Positions 40,325-49,650 of a DNA stretch of 64,000 nt are shown in pieces; position 1 is the stretch's first letter; the number at the start of each line of letters is the position of its first letter. Made by a program: the position numbers and the translations under genes. The stretch lies in assembly GCA_014649555.1 (NCBI GenBank), contig BMTG01000013.1, positions 1-64,000 of the forward strand. Reading direction: 5' to 3'. The notes under the pieces were generated by a model, which saw only the letters and a program-made list of their open reading frames with translations, ran no database searches and was not told the origin of the DNA. Source of the DNA: Streptomyces globisporus. GTDB taxonomy: Bacteria; Actinomycetota; Actinomycetes; Streptomycetales; Streptomycetaceae.

Positions 40325-41488
40325 ATGGCGACCATGGATGAGCAGGAGCAGCGGCGGCGCAGGCTGACCGCGTGGCGGGGTGCGCGGCGGGTGCTGGCCC
40401 GGGTGGGCGCGGACGGCACGCTGGGCGAACGGCTGGCGGCGCTGGCCGCCGACGCCCCGTCCGTACACGATCCGGGCGACTGGACGGATGTGTACGGCGG
40501 CGGGGTCGTCGCCGATCTGGAGCGGCGGACGGCCCGGCTGCTGGGGATGGAGGCGGCGGCGTTCTTCCCGACCGGGACGATGGCCCAGCAGGTCGCGCTG
40601 CGGTGCTGGGCGGGTCGTACGGGCAACGCGACGGTGGCGCTGCATCCGCTGTCCCACCCGGAGGTGCACGAGGGCGGGGCTCTGGGGGTGGTGAGCGGGC
40701 TGCGCACCGTGCATCCGACGTCGGAGCCGAGGCTGCCGGACGCCGAGGAGATCCGGGAGTTTCCCGAGCCGTTCGGCACGCTGATGCTGGAGCTGCCGCT
40801 GCGGGACGCCGGGTTCGTCCTGCCGTCCTGGGAGGAGCTGACGGCGGTGGTCGATGCGGCCCGGGAGCGGGACGCGGTCGTCCACTTCGACGGGGCGCGG
40901 CTGTGGGAGTGCGGTCCGCACTTCGGGCGGGAGCTGTCGGAGATCGCGGGTCTGGCGGACAGCGTGTACGTGTCCTTCTACAAGTCGCTGGACGGGCTGT
41001 CGGGGGCGGTGCTGGCGGGGCCTTCGACGCTGGTGGAGGAGGCGCGGGTGTGGCGCCACCGGTACGGGGGTCAGCTCTTCCAGCAGTTCCCGGCGGCGCT
41101 GTCCGCGCTGATCGGTCTGGAGCGGGAGCTGCCGCGCCTTCCGTCGTACGTGGCCCACGCGAAGGTGGTGGCCGGGGCGCTGGCGGAGGGGTTCGCGGCG
41201 GCGGGGGTGCCGTGGTTCCGGGTGCATCCGGAGCCGCCGCACACGCATCAGTTCCAGGTCTGGCTGCCGTACGGGACGGAGGCGCTGGACGAGGCGTCGG
41301 TGCGGCAGGCGGAGGAGACGGGGGTGGCCCTCTTCCGGCGCTGGTTCGCGGGGACGGGCGGGGCGGGGCTGCCGCCGGGGGTCTCGTTCACCGAGGTGAC
41401 GGTGGGGGGCGCGGGGCTGGAGTGGTCGGCGGGGGATGTGCGGGATGCGGTGGCGGGGTTCGTGGGGGTGGTCCGGGGGCTCGCCTAG
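40325..41488 (+). CDS. PLP-dependent threonine aldolase / beta-eliminating lyase family protein
   Basis: 387 residues (an in-frame ATG at 40334 is an alternative start). It is a fold-type I PLP enzyme: GGGVVADLERRTARLLGMEA, AFFPTGTMAQQVALRCW, HPLSHPEVHEGGAL, substrate-side HFDGARLWECG, and the Schiff-base Lys in SVYVSFYKSLDGLSGAVL. Low-specificity threonine aldolases share this order. The exact amino-acid substrate is uncertain. Followed by two copies of the dispersed intergenic repeat. Confidence 0.88.
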   Translation: MATMDEQEQRRRRLTAWRGARRVLARVGADGTLGERLAALAADAPSVHDPGDWTDVYGGGVVADLERRTARLLGMEAAAFFPTGTMAQQVALRCWAGRTGNATVALHPLSHPEVHEGGALGVVSGLRTVHPTSEPRLPDAEEIREFPEPFGTLMLELPLRDAGFVLPSWEELTAVVDAARERDAVVHFDGARLWECGPHFGRELSEIAGLADSVYVSFYKSLDGLSGAVLAGPSTLVEEARVWRHRYGGQLFQQFPAALSALIGLERELPRLPSYVAHAKVVAGALAEGFAAAGVPWFRVHPEPPHTHQFQVWLPYGTEALDEASVRQAEETGVALFRRWFAGTGGAGLPPGVSFTEVTVGGAGLEWSAGDVRDAVAGFVGVVRGLA

Positions 41489-41566
41489 GGCCGGGGGCTG
41501 GTTGGCTCGCCCAGCCGGGGCTGCCCTGGGGCGGGGGCCTGTTGAGTGCCGGCCCCTGGGCCTCGG

Positions 41567-41667
41567 GGTTCCGTCCTCAAGCGCCGGACGGGCTGGAGAT
41601 GCCGGGCCCCCGTCCAGTGGCCGGACCCCGGCCCCAGGGTTCCGTCCTCACGCGCCGGACGGGCTGG
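41567..41667 (+). repeat. Two direct copies of the dispersed 30-bp intergenic element
   Basis: Copies at 41567-41596 and 41638-41667 (core tcctcaagcgccggacgggc; the second has tcctcac) match the perfect inverted pair at 17.2-17.3 kb except for one or two bases. The second copy supplies the stop codon and last codons of the small leftward frame 41648-41842. Confidence 0.8.
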
Positions 41668-41842
41668 GTGGGGCGGACGGGCTGGAGTGGTCACGGGGGC
41701 CGCGAGTCGGCGGGTGCGTGAGCCAGTGGCGGTACAGGTCGCGCAGGACCGCGCGGTCGTGGCGGCCCGGGGGCGGCGGGGCGGGCTCCGAGAGCTGGGC
41801 CGCGCGGTAGGTGTCGAGCATGTGCTGCTGGATGGCGTCCAT
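41648..41842 (-). CDS. Small protein of unknown function (64 aa)
   Basis: Starts MDAIQQHMLDTYRAAQLSEP, then a Pro-rich link and HDRAVLRDLYRHWLTHPPTR, ending in a low-complexity tail encoded within the dispersed repeat. Helical N-terminus, no signal. It is divergent from the DUF5937 regulator and shares its palindrome region, so it may be that regulator's target. No good ribosome site precedes the ATG; a TTG at 41899 would start inside the palindrome. Moderate doubt that it is real. Confidence 0.45.
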   Translation of the reverse strand: MDAIQQHMLDTYRAAQLSEPAPPPPGRHDRAVLRDLYRHWLTHPPTRGPRDHSSPSAPPSPSGA

Positions 41843-41880
41843 GCCTTCAGCCTGCGCAGCTCCCGGCGGACCCGCGCGTT

Positions 41881-41901
41881 GATTGACGGGCCCCGTCAAT
41901 C
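41881..41901. promoter_or_regulatory. 21-bp palindromic operator between the small gene and the ArsR/DUF5937 gene
   Basis: Perfect palindrome with arms gattgacggg and cccgtcaatc and a 1-bp centre. It contains ttgacg on both strands, so it overlaps likely -35 boxes. It lies 45 bp before the start of an ArsR-type regulator, a normal place for autoregulation. Confidence 0.65.
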
Positions 41902-41945
41902 GAAACGTCGGCCCGGGCCCGTACCCCCACTATGGAGGGGTGAGC

Positions 41946-43058
41946 GTGCACATAGACATCGCGGGACTCCCCGCCGACCGCGTCGTTTTCGCGACCTCGC
42001 CCCTGGCCGAGCTGGGGCTCGCCCTGCATGCGCTCTCCGAGCCCGGGCACCATCCGGGGCTGCACGGGTGGACCACCGCGACCGCGGCGGCCCTGGAGCC
42101 CGACCTCGCGGACCGGCTGCTGGAGGCGGAGTTCCTCTGGCGGAACACCTTCGCCGACATCTTCCTGCCGTTCTCCGGCATCCGCGGCGGCGACGGCAGG
42201 ACCGGGGCGACGCTCGCGGAGGACCTGGACATCCTGGACCGGCTCGACGACGAGCGGTTCGTCGCCGCGGCCACGGAGTTCACCTGCTCCAGCCTGTACG
42301 GGAGCGACGCCCCGTCCCCGCTGACGGACCCGGCCATGCGGGCCCGGGCCCTGGACATGGCGACGGCACGCGGCCCGCGCCAGGTGGAGTTCACCAAGCG
42401 GCTGCTGGCCGACCCCGTCTCCGTACGCGGATGGATCAGGCGGCTCCTGGAGGACTGCGACCAGGCGTTCTTCGCCGATACCTGGCGGCGGGTCTCCGTC
42501 CAGCTGGTCGCCGACGCCCGGCACAAGACGGAACTGCTGCGCCGCAAGGGGCTGGCCGAAGCGGTCGGGGCGGTCTCCTCGGCCGTGACCCTGGACGAGG
42601 AGAGGGAGCGGATCACCGTCGACAAGCTGACCGAGGGCCGGACCACCGCCATCGCCCCGGAGGTCGGCCTCGGGATCACCCTCGTCCCCACCAGCTTCGG
42701 CTGGCCGCATCTGACCGTGCTGCACGCCCACCACTGGCGCCCGGTGATCCACTACCCGGTCCGGCTGCCCGACCTGCCGACGCCCGCCTCCGTGGAGCAG
42801 CTCCAGCGCCGGATGGAGGCCCTGGCCCACCCGATGCGGATGCGGCTGTGCCGCAACCTCGCCCGCTCCCCGTACACCACCGGCGAACTGGCCGAATCGC
42901 ACAGCATCACCGCGCCCGAGGTCTCCCGCCATCTCTCCGTGCTCAAGAAGGCGGGCCTGGTCACCACGCGGCGCCGGGGCCGCTATGTCCTCCACCAGCT
43001 GGACCTGACGGTCGTCGCCCGGCTCGGCAGCGACTTCCTGGAGGGCGTCCTGCGCTGA
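41946..43058 (+). CDS. DUF5937 / ArsR-type helix-turn-helix regulator
   Basis: 370 residues from the GTG at 41946, with ggagg 7 bp upstream. The long N-terminal part (HIDIAGLPADRVVFATSPLA ... HWRPVIHYPVRLP) is of the DUF5937 kind, proposed to sense a ligand. The C-terminal 80 residues are a winged helix: LAHPMRMRLCRNLARSPYTT, GELAESHSITAPEVSRHLSV and LKKAGLVTTRRRGRYVLHQL, typical of ArsR/SmtB proteins. The metal-binding cysteines of ArsR are missing. Ligand unknown; probably binds the palindrome just upstream. Confidence 0.85.
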   Translation: MHIDIAGLPADRVVFATSPLAELGLALHALSEPGHHPGLHGWTTATAAALEPDLADRLLEAEFLWRNTFADIFLPFSGIRGGDGRTGATLAEDLDILDRLDDERFVAAATEFTCSSLYGSDAPSPLTDPAMRARALDMATARGPRQVEFTKRLLADPVSVRGWIRRLLEDCDQAFFADTWRRVSVQLVADARHKTELLRRKGLAEAVGAVSSAVTLDEERERITVDKLTEGRTTAIAPEVGLGITLVPTSFGWPHLTVLHAHHWRPVIHYPVRLPDLPTPASVEQLQRRMEALAHPMRMRLCRNLARSPYTTGELAESHSITAPEVSRHLSVLKKAGLVTTRRRGRYVLHQLDLTVVARLGSDFLEGVLR

Positions 43059-43083
43059 GCCTCCGCCCGCGCGCCCCGGCTCC

Positions 43084-43764
43084 TCAGCCCGCGCCGCCGC
43101 CGGCCCGGACCAGGCCGGTCTCGTAGGCGAGGACGACGACCTGGACCCGGTCGCGGAGGTTCAGCTTGGTGAGGATGCGCCCGACGTGCGTCTTGACCGT
43201 CGCCTCGGAGAGCACCAGACGGGCCGCGATCTCCCCGTTGGAGAGGCCCTGGGCGACCAGGAGCATGACTTCCCGTTCGCGTTCGGTGAGCTTGCCGACG
43301 TGCTTGTTCTTGGGCTCCTTCTCGCCGCTGGGCAGCATCGGCGAGAAGCGGTCGAGCAGCCGGCGGGTGGTGGACGGGGCGACGACCGCGTCGCCGCTGT
43401 GCACCGAACGGATCGCGGCGAGCAGTTCGGCGGGCGGCACGTCCTTGAGCATGAAGCCGCTGGCCCCCGCCTTCAGCCCGGAGAAGGCGTACTCGTCGAG
43501 GTCGAAGGTGGTCAGGATGAGCACCTTCGGCGGGTCCTGCTGCGCGCAGATCCGGCGGGTCGCCTCGACGCCGTCCAGCCGGGGCATGCGGACGTCCATC
43601 AGGACCACGTCGACGGCGGTGGACCGCAGCATCTCGATCGCCTCCGCCCCGTCCCCGGCCTCGGCGACGACCTCCATGTCGGGCTGGGCGGCGAGCACCA
43701 TCCGGAAACCGGTCCGCAGCAGCACCTGGTCGTCGACGAGCATCACGCGGATGGCCATGGTCAT
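43084..43764 (-). CDS. NarL/LuxR family response regulator
   Basis: 226 residues. Receiver domain with Asp11-Asp12, phospho-site Asp57 (VVLMDVRMPRLDG) and Lys in GFMLKDVPP. The LuxR-type HTH is LTEREREVMLLVAQGLSNGE, IAARLVLSEATVKTHVGRIL. It forms a pair with the histidine kinase encoded just upstream (77-bp gap, same strand). The signal and regulon are not evident from the sequence. Confidence 0.95.
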   Translation of the reverse strand: MTMAIRVMLVDDQVLLRTGFRMVLAAQPDMEVVAEAGDGAEAIEMLRSTAVDVVLMDVRMPRLDGVEATRRICAQQDPPKVLILTTFDLDEYAFSGLKAGASGFMLKDVPPAELLAAIRSVHSGDAVVAPSTTRRLLDRFSPMLPSGEKEPKNKHVGKLTEREREVMLLVAQGLSNGEIAARLVLSEATVKTHVGRILTKLNLRDRVQVVVLAYETGLVRAGGGAG

Positions 43765-43841
43765 GAGGATCGCGTCCTGTCCTGGGGGTCGGTTCCTGGG
43801 GAACGGTCGTGGTCGGGGTGGCCGAGGAGGCCGTGGCCCGG

Positions 43842-45044
43842 TCAGCCCGGGGGTTTCAGCGGCAGCAGGGCGCTGATCCGGAATCCGCCGCCGGGCCGGG
43901 GCCCCGCGTCCAGGGTGCCGCCGACCATGCCGACCCGCTCCCGCATCCCGATCATCCCGTGCCCGGCGCCGTCCGCGCCGCCGTCCTCGTACAGCTCGTG
44001 CGCCGCGCCCCGGCCGTCGTCCTCGATCAGCAGCCCGAGGCCGTCGTCGAAGTAGACCAGCCGGACGCTGGCCCCGGCGTCGGGCCCGCCGTGCTTGCGG
44101 GTGTTCGTCAGGGCTTCCTGCACCACCCGGTACGCGGTCAGCTCCACGCCGCTGGGCAGCGGGCGCGGGGTGCCCTCGACCTTGAAGTCGACCTCCAGGC
44201 CGGTCTGCCGCACCTGCGCGACCAGGTCCTCGATCTGTTCGACGTCGGGCTGGGGGACGTACTCCCCGCTCTCCGGAGCGTCACCGGTCCGCAGCACCCC
44301 GAGCAGCCGCCGCATCTCCGCGAGCGCCTGGCGGCCGGTGCCGGAGATGGTCTCCAGGGCCTGCTTGGCCTGGTCGGGGGCCGCGTCCATGACATAGGCG
44401 GCACCGTCGGCCTGGACGACCATCACGGACACGTTGTGCGCGACGACGTCGTGCAGCTCCCGGGCGATCCGGGCCCGCTCGGCGGCGACCGCGACCTTGG
44501 ACTGCGCCTCGCGTTCCCGCTCCAGGCGGGCGGCACGCTCTTCCAGCTGGTCGAAATAGGCGCGCCGGGTCCGCAGCGAGTCCCCGAGCACCCAGGCCAG
44601 CACGAACGGCACGGTCATGATGACCGTCACGAAGATCACCTGGACCCAGGATCCGCCGGGCTCGGCCTCCCACCGCAGCTGGGACAGGGCCGCCGCGCTC
44701 AGACTGCCGATCAGGGCGAGCCGGGACGCCCAGCGCTCCCCGACCGTGGCCACCGTATAGGTGATCACCAGCATCGCGAAGTTCCCGACGCCCGGCCGGA
44801 CGTCGAACACCAGCTGGACGACGCCCACCAGGATGGCGAGCAGCAGCATCTTCTCGGGGGCCTTGCGGCGCAGCGCCACGACGGTGGAGAACCCCAGCGC
44901 GACCGGGACCGCGACGATCTCCTCACGCCCGGCGTCGTACATGCCCGAGACCATCGACATGCCGGAGAGCCCGAGGAGGAAGACGGCCCAGAAGACGTCG
45001 ACGCCCGTCGGGTGTCTGCGGATGAAGTCGTAAAGGCGCTGCAC
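43842..45044 (-). CDS. Sensor histidine kinase (HisKA_3 type)
   Basis: 400 residues. About five membrane helices in the first 165 residues (for example DVFWAVFLLGLSGMSMVSGM, and VIFVTVIMTVPFVLAWVLG), then a coiled coil (EERAARLEREREAQSKVAVA). The phospho-acceptor His lies in AERARIARELHDVVAHNVSV. The ATPase part includes QEALTNTRKHG and ED-DGRG, with GHGMIGMRERV. Partner of the LuxR-type regulator downstream. Signal unknown. Confidence 0.95.
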   Translation of the reverse strand: MQRLYDFIRRHPTGVDVFWAVFLLGLSGMSMVSGMYDAGREEIVAVPVALGFSTVVALRRKAPEKMLLLAILVGVVQLVFDVRPGVGNFAMLVITYTVATVGERWASRLALIGSLSAAALSQLRWEAEPGGSWVQVIFVTVIMTVPFVLAWVLGDSLRTRRAYFDQLEERAARLEREREAQSKVAVAAERARIARELHDVVAHNVSVMVVQADGAAYVMDAAPDQAKQALETISGTGRQALAEMRRLLGVLRTGDAPESGEYVPQPDVEQIEDLVAQVRQTGLEVDFKVEGTPRPLPSGVELTAYRVVQEALTNTRKHGGPDAGASVRLVYFDDGLGLLIEDDGRGAAHELYEDGGADGAGHGMIGMRERVGMVGGTLDAGPRPGGGFRISALLPLKPPG

Positions 45045-45140
45045 GTGACTAAGCGTAGGGACAGGTGATCGGTGCCCGGGTCAACCGGAGGGTCGATCCG
45101 GGTCCTGGGACCGTACTCCCCAAGGTGGAGACTTGCCTAC

Positions 45141-46133
45141 GTGACGGACGAGTGGCGCGGTTGGCGGGAGGCGGCTCAGGCCGCTCTGTACGGGGATGAG
45201 GGCTTTTACCGCAGCCCGGAGGGGCCCGCGGGCCACTTCCGTACCTCGGTGCACGCGTCCCCCCTCTTCGCGACGGCGGTGGCCCGGCTGTTGACCGGAG
45301 TCGCGCGGGAGCTGGACACCGGCACGGTCGCGCTGGTCGATGTGGGGGCGGGGCGCGGTGAGCTGTTGACCGGAGTGCTGGCCGCACTGCCGGAGGGACT
45401 GGATGTGACCCCGTACGCCGTCGAGGTCGCCGCCCGGCCGCCGGGCCTGGATCCCCGGATCGAGTGGTGCGCCCAACCGCCGGCCGGGGTCGCCGGGCTG
45501 CTGTTCGCCAACGAGTGGCTGGACAACGTTCCGGTGGAGGTGGCGGAGGCGGACGCGGAGGGCGTTCCCCGGTACGTCCACGTACGCGCCTCGGACGGTG
45601 CGGAGCGGCTCGGCTCCGCGGTGACCGGGGCGGACGCCGCGTGGCTGGAGCGCTGGTGGCCGCTGTCCGCGCCGGGCGAGCGGGCGGAGATCGGCCGCCC
45701 CCGGGACGCGGCCTGGGCCGGGGCGGTGGGCTCCCTGACCGCCGGTGCCGCGGTGGCGGTGGACTACACGCATGTACGGGGCGGCCGCCCGCCCTTCGGG
45801 ACGCTGACCGGTTTCCGGGGCGGGCGCGAGGTGCGCCCGGTGCCGGACGGCTCCTGCGATCTGACCGCGCATGTGGCGCTGGACGCCTGCGCGGCGGCGG
45901 TCGCGGAGGCGGGCATCGACGCGAGCACCGAGCTGACCGACCAGCGGGCCGCGCTGCGCCGCCTCGGCGTCGGCGGCGACCGGCCGCCGCTGAGCCTGGC
46001 CACCACCGATCCGGCGGGGTACGTGCGGGCGCTGGCGGCGGCCGGCGAGGCGGCGGAGCTGGCCGCGCGCGGCGGCCTCGGCGACTTCGGCTGGCTGCTG
46101 CACCGGGTGGGGCTGCCGGCCCTGCCCCCGTGA
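45141..46133 (+). CDS. SAM-dependent methyltransferase of the MidA/NDUFAF7 (DUF185) family
   Basis: 330 residues from a GTG. The start region [20 protein letters not shown], the SAM motif [20 protein letters not shown] and [19 protein letters not shown] are the hallmarks of MidA/NDUFAF7, followed by [13 protein letters not shown] and [12 protein letters not shown]. In mitochondria NDUFAF7 dimethylates an arginine of NDUFS2, the homologue of NuoD. Here the next gene, 38 bp downstream on the same strand, is a nuoD, so enzyme and likely substrate are encoded side by side. Confidence 0.88.
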   Translation: MTDEWRGWREAAQAALYGDEGFYRSPEGPAGHFRTSVHASPLFATAVARLLTGVARELDTGTVALVDVGAGRGELLTGVLAALPEGLDVTPYAVEVAARPPGLDPRIEWCAQPPAGVAGLLFANEWLDNVPVEVAEADAEGVPRYVHVRASDGAERLGSAVTGADAAWLERWWPLSAPGERAEIGRPRDAAWAGAVGSLTAGAAVAVDYTHVRGGRPPFGTLTGFRGGREVRPVPDGSCDLTAHVALDACAAAVAEAGIDASTELTDQRAALRRLGVGGDRPPLSLATTDPAGYVRALAAAGEAAELAARGGLGDFGWLLHRVGLPALPP

Positions 46134-46171
46134 CCCCCGCCGCCGGACCGGGTCAGGGAATACTGTCCCGC

Positions 46172-47314
46172 ATGACGGAGACGACGATCGGCATCGGCGG
46201 AGCGGCGGAGAGCACCGACATGGTGCTCAACATCGGTCCCCAGCACCCCTCGACGCACGGGGTCCTCCGGCTGCGGATCGTGCTGGACGGCGAGCGCGTC
46301 CAGCACGCGGAGCCGGTCATCGGCTATATGCACCGGGGCGCGGAGAAGCTCTTCGAGGCCCGCGACTACCGGCAGATCGTCATGCTGGCCAACCGTCACG
46401 ACTGGCTGTCCGCGTTCTCGAACGAGCTGGGCGTCGTGATGGCCGTCGAGCGGATGCTCGGCATGGAGGTCCCCGAGCGCGCCGTGTGGACGCGGACGCT
46501 GCTCGCCGAGCTGAACCGGGTCCTCAACCATCTGATGTTCCTCGGCTCCTATCCCCTCGAACTCGGCGGCATCACCCCGGTCTTCCACGCCTTCCGGGAG
46601 CGCGAGGAGTTCCAGGCGGTGATGGAGGAGGTCTCCGGCGGGCGGATGCACTACATGTTCAACCGCGTCGGGGGCCTCAAGGAGGACATCCCGGCGGGCT
46701 GGACCGGTCGGGTCCGCGACGCCGTCGCCTCCGTCCGCTCCCGTATGGACGTGTACGAGAACCTCGTCCTCGGCAACGAGATCTTCCGGGGCCGTACGCG
46801 CGACGTGGGCGTGCTGTCCGCCGAAGCGGTACATGCGTACGGGGTGTCGGGGCCGATCGCCCGCGCCTCGGGCGTCGACTTCGATCTGCGGCGCGACGAG
46901 CCGTATCTCGCGTACGGGGAGCTCCAGGACACCCTGAAGGTGGTCACCCGGACCGAGGGCGACTGTCTGGCCCGCTTCGAGTGCCTGCTGGAGCAGACCC
47001 TCAACTCCCTGGACCTGGCGGACGCCTGCCTGGACCGGATGGCCCACCTGGAGCAGGGGCCGATCAACCAGCGGCTGCCGAAGGTGCTCAAGGCCCCCGA
47101 GGGCCACACCTACGCCTGGACGGAGAACCCGCTCGGCGTCAACGGCTACTACCTGGTGTCCAAGGGCGAGAAGACGCCCTACCGGCTGAAGCTGCGCTCC
47201 GCCTCGTTCAACAACATCCAGGCGCTCACCGAGCTGCTGCCGGGGACCCTGGTCGCCGACATGGTGGCGATCCTGGGCTCGCTGTTCTTCGTCGTCGGCG
47301 ACATCGACAAGTAG
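46172..47314 (+). CDS. nuoD: NADH-quinone oxidoreductase subunit D-like protein (solo copy)
   Basis: 380 residues. The 49-kDa/NDUFS2 family is evident from [45 protein letters not shown]-type region [20 protein letters not shown], and [20 protein letters not shown]. It is somewhat shorter than main-operon NuoD proteins. No other nuo genes lie nearby, so it is a stand-alone second copy or part of a reduced complex. Conserved pairing with the methyltransferase gene upstream supports a shared role. Membrane-peripheral arm subunit by family. Confidence 0.93.
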   Translation: MTETTIGIGGAAESTDMVLNIGPQHPSTHGVLRLRIVLDGERVQHAEPVIGYMHRGAEKLFEARDYRQIVMLANRHDWLSAFSNELGVVMAVERMLGMEVPERAVWTRTLLAELNRVLNHLMFLGSYPLELGGITPVFHAFREREEFQAVMEEVSGGRMHYMFNRVGGLKEDIPAGWTGRVRDAVASVRSRMDVYENLVLGNEIFRGRTRDVGVLSAEAVHAYGVSGPIARASGVDFDLRRDEPYLAYGELQDTLKVVTRTEGDCLARFECLLEQTLNSLDLADACLDRMAHLEQGPINQRLPKVLKAPEGHTYAWTENPLGVNGYYLVSKGEKTPYRLKLRSASFNNIQALTELLPGTLVADMVAILGSLFFVVGDIDK

Positions 47315-47362
47315 CGGCCGAGGCCGGGCGGGCCCTGCTTCAGCCCCGTCTTCAGCCCTGTT

Positions 47363-48436
47363 TCAGGAGACCGCGCCGCGCAGTCGCGCCACGTCGATCT
47401 GCTCGGTCTCGTCGTGCGCGGTGAGGTCGATGACCTTGCCGACGGCCCGGTTGTCCACGGCCCCGGTGCGGTGGGCGGCGAGCGCCTCCTCGCCGACGAC
47501 GTCCGCGAGGTCCTCGTTCTGCACGGACTCGATCGCGGCGTTCGCCTTCCGGGCGTTCTGGGTGCCGAAGAAGTCGAAGTTCCCCTGGGGGACCAGCTGG
47601 CGGCGGGCGGCATACGGGACGACGGCCGAGGCGGCCGCGATCGCGCGCGGCACCCGCACCGGCGCCATGGAGGCGGGGGCGGTGTTCTGCGTGTTCTGCG
47701 TGTTCGTGGCCGGGGCGGGCAGGGTGGTCGAGGGGCGGCCGTCCTGGTGGTTCCGGTGCTCGCCCGCCCCGGTGGCCGCCGCGTGCTTCCCCTCCGGGCT
47801 CTCCGCCTCCGCATCCCGGTGCCGCTCGGTGACGGCGAGCTGGCGCTGCCGGACCTCCTCCACCGTGCGGCGGGTCTCCTGGAGCGCCGCGTTCCGCGTG
47901 AGGTTCATCAGGGCCTCGTCCGCGCGCCGGTACGACTCGGGGGTCGGCGTCGAGCGTGCGGGCAGCAGTTCCTTGGGGGCCGCGGCCTCGATGGCGAGCT
48001 GCCTGCGGCCCTCCAGCGCGCTGGCCCGCTCGGTCTCGGCGTTGGCGTAACGGCGGAGCAGTCCGGCGTGCTCCCCGCGCAGCCCCGCGAGCTCGACCCG
48101 CTTGCGCCGGAGCTTGGTCTCCAGACGGGTGCGCAGCTCGCGCGACTCCTCCAGATCCTGCTCCAGCTCGGCTATCCGCTCCTCGGCCCGCCATTCGTCA
48201 CTGGCCCGGGCCCGGGTCAGCTCGGCGACCCGCAGTCCGGCGGCCCGGTCCCAGCTGCGCATCAGATACGCGCCGGTGACGGCGGCGGCCGCCACGGCGG
48301 CCACCAGGCCGCGCAGGACCAGGGGTTCGGCCAGCAGCCAGGCGCCCGCGGCGCCGACGACCGACACGCCCGCCACCACGGAGGGAGGCAGGATTCTGTG
48401 GAGAGGCGGCGAATGGCGGTGGCGTCCACGTGGCAT
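47363..48436 (-). CDS. Membrane protein with coiled coil, unknown function
   Basis: 357 residues from the ATG at 48436. Two hydrophobic segments at about 15-32 and 36-58 (VVAGVSVVGAAGAWLLAEPL, RGLVAAVAAAAVTGAYLM) are followed by a long coiled coil (about 68-140, EERIAELEQDLEESRELRTR and onward). Next come a disordered region with the Asn/Thr-rich NTQNTQNTAP, and a C-terminal part (DFFGTQNARKANAAIESVQN) that looks conserved. Hydrophobic hairpin plus coiled coil suggests a scaffold at the membrane. No function assigned. Convergent with nuoD. Confidence 0.75.
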   Translation of the reverse strand: MPRGRHRHSPPLHRILPPSVVAGVSVVGAAGAWLLAEPLVLRGLVAAVAAAAVTGAYLMRSWDRAAGLRVAELTRARASDEWRAEERIAELEQDLEESRELRTRLETKLRRKRVELAGLRGEHAGLLRRYANAETERASALEGRRQLAIEAAAPKELLPARSTPTPESYRRADEALMNLTRNAALQETRRTVEEVRQRQLAVTERHRDAEAESPEGKHAAATGAGEHRNHQDGRPSTTLPAPATNTQNTQNTAPASMAPVRVPRAIAAASAVVPYAARRQLVPQGNFDFFGTQNARKANAAIESVQNEDLADVVGEEALAAHRTGAVDNRAVGKVIDLTAHDETEQIDVARLRGAVS

Positions 48437-48551
48437 GGCCTGAAATTTACCGTGTGTGCGGGCCACTTGGGGAGCCGCCCGGGAATCTGTTCCCCGCCGG
48501 TTACCTCGCGGCTCCCCAAAACGCTCCGCAGACACTCCGCCCGGACCTTTT

Positions 48552-48596
48552 CTCCGGGATCTCCGGGATCTCCGGGATCTCCGGGATCTCCGGGAT
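48552..48596. repeat. 9-bp microsatellite, five perfect copies
   Basis: ctccgggat is repeated five times without change, directly downstream of the substrate-binding protein gene stop (48603). Confidence 0.9.
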
Positions 48597-48602
48597 CGAG
48601 CG

Positions 48603-49577
48603 CTACTTCTTGATCAGATTCTTCGACTCCAGGTACTCCTTGGCGACATCGGCCGGCTTGGCGCGCTCGGCGTCGACCTTCCGGTTCAGCTCGGCGAGCT
48701 CTTCCGTGGTGAGGGTGTCGGTGAGCTTGCCGAGGGCTTCGGCGATCTCAGGGTCGCCCGCGTCCTTGGTGTTCAGGACAGGCAGCACGTTGTCCGCGTT
48801 CTGGAGCTTCTTGTCGTCCTCCAGGAACACCAGCCCGTCCAGCACCGCGTCCGTGGTGGTCGTCAGGACCAGCTGGACCTTGCCGTCCCGGACGGCCTGC
48901 TTGGACTGCGGGGTGCCGACGCCCTTGGGGTCGATCCCGGTGACGTCGATGCCGTACGTCTTCTTCAGACCGGGTGCGCAGAACGGCCGCACCTCGCACT
49001 CGTCGCCCGCCGCGATCTTCACCTTCAGCTTCGACTTCCCGAGATCGGAAAGCGTCTTGAGGCTGTTCTTCTCGGCGAATTCCTCCGACACGGCGAAGGC
49101 GTTCTGGTCCACGGCCTTTCCGGGCGGGAGGACCGTGAGACCCAGCGGGGTGGCGAGCTTCTTCAGCGCGGCGACCGTGGCGTCCACGTCTCCGGAGGCC
49201 ACCGGCTTCTCCTGGGCCTGGTCGGCCCCGTTGACCTTGGCGTTGAGGAACTCGGCGATCGTGGCGGCGTACTCCGGTATGACGTCGATCTCGCCCTTCT
49301 CCACCGAGGGCTCGTACAGCTCACGGTTCTTCACCGTGGTGACCGAGGTGCTGTATCCGGCGTCGCCGAGGATCTGGGCGTACAGCTCGGCGAGCACCTT
49401 GGACTCGGTGAAGGAGGCCGACCCGACGACCAGGGTCCCCTTCTTGCCGTCACCGCCGGCCGAGGAGCCGGAGCCGCTCTTCTCCTGCTCCAGGCTGTCG
49501 CCACCGCAGGCCGCGAGCGACCCGGCCAGCGCCACCATGCCGATGACCGCTCCGGCTATCCGCGAGGTCCTGCTCAT
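48603..49577 (-). CDS. Osmolyte ABC transporter substrate-binding lipoprotein (OpuCC/ProX-like)
   Basis: 324 residues. Lipoprotein signal MSRTSRIAGAVIGMVALAGS then LAAC, with the lipidated Cys at 24. The mature part (LVVGSASFTESKVLAELYAQ, GEIDVIPEYAATIAEFLNAK, LTVLPPGKAVDQNAFAVSEE) belongs to the quaternary-amine binding family that takes up glycine betaine, choline or carnitine. The C-terminal tail is Lys-rich (ESKNLIKK). Last gene of the leftward permease-permease-binding protein set. Confidence 0.93.
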   Translation of the reverse strand: MSRTSRIAGAVIGMVALAGSLAACGGDSLEQEKSGSGSSAGGDGKKGTLVVGSASFTESKVLAELYAQILGDAGYSTSVTTVKNRELYEPSVEKGEIDVIPEYAATIAEFLNAKVNGADQAQEKPVASGDVDATVAALKKLATPLGLTVLPPGKAVDQNAFAVSEEFAEKNSLKTLSDLGKSKLKVKIAAGDECEVRPFCAPGLKKTYGIDVTGIDPKGVGTPQSKQAVRDGKVQLVLTTTTDAVLDGLVFLEDDKKLQNADNVLPVLNTKDAGDPEIAEALGKLTDTLTTEELAELNRKVDAERAKPADVAKEYLESKNLIKK

Positions 49578-49650
49578 GTGTTGTTCTCCGTCCGAACAGA
49601 AGAAAAGTGACCAGAAGAAAGGTGATCAGAAACGAGGTGCTGCGGGACGC

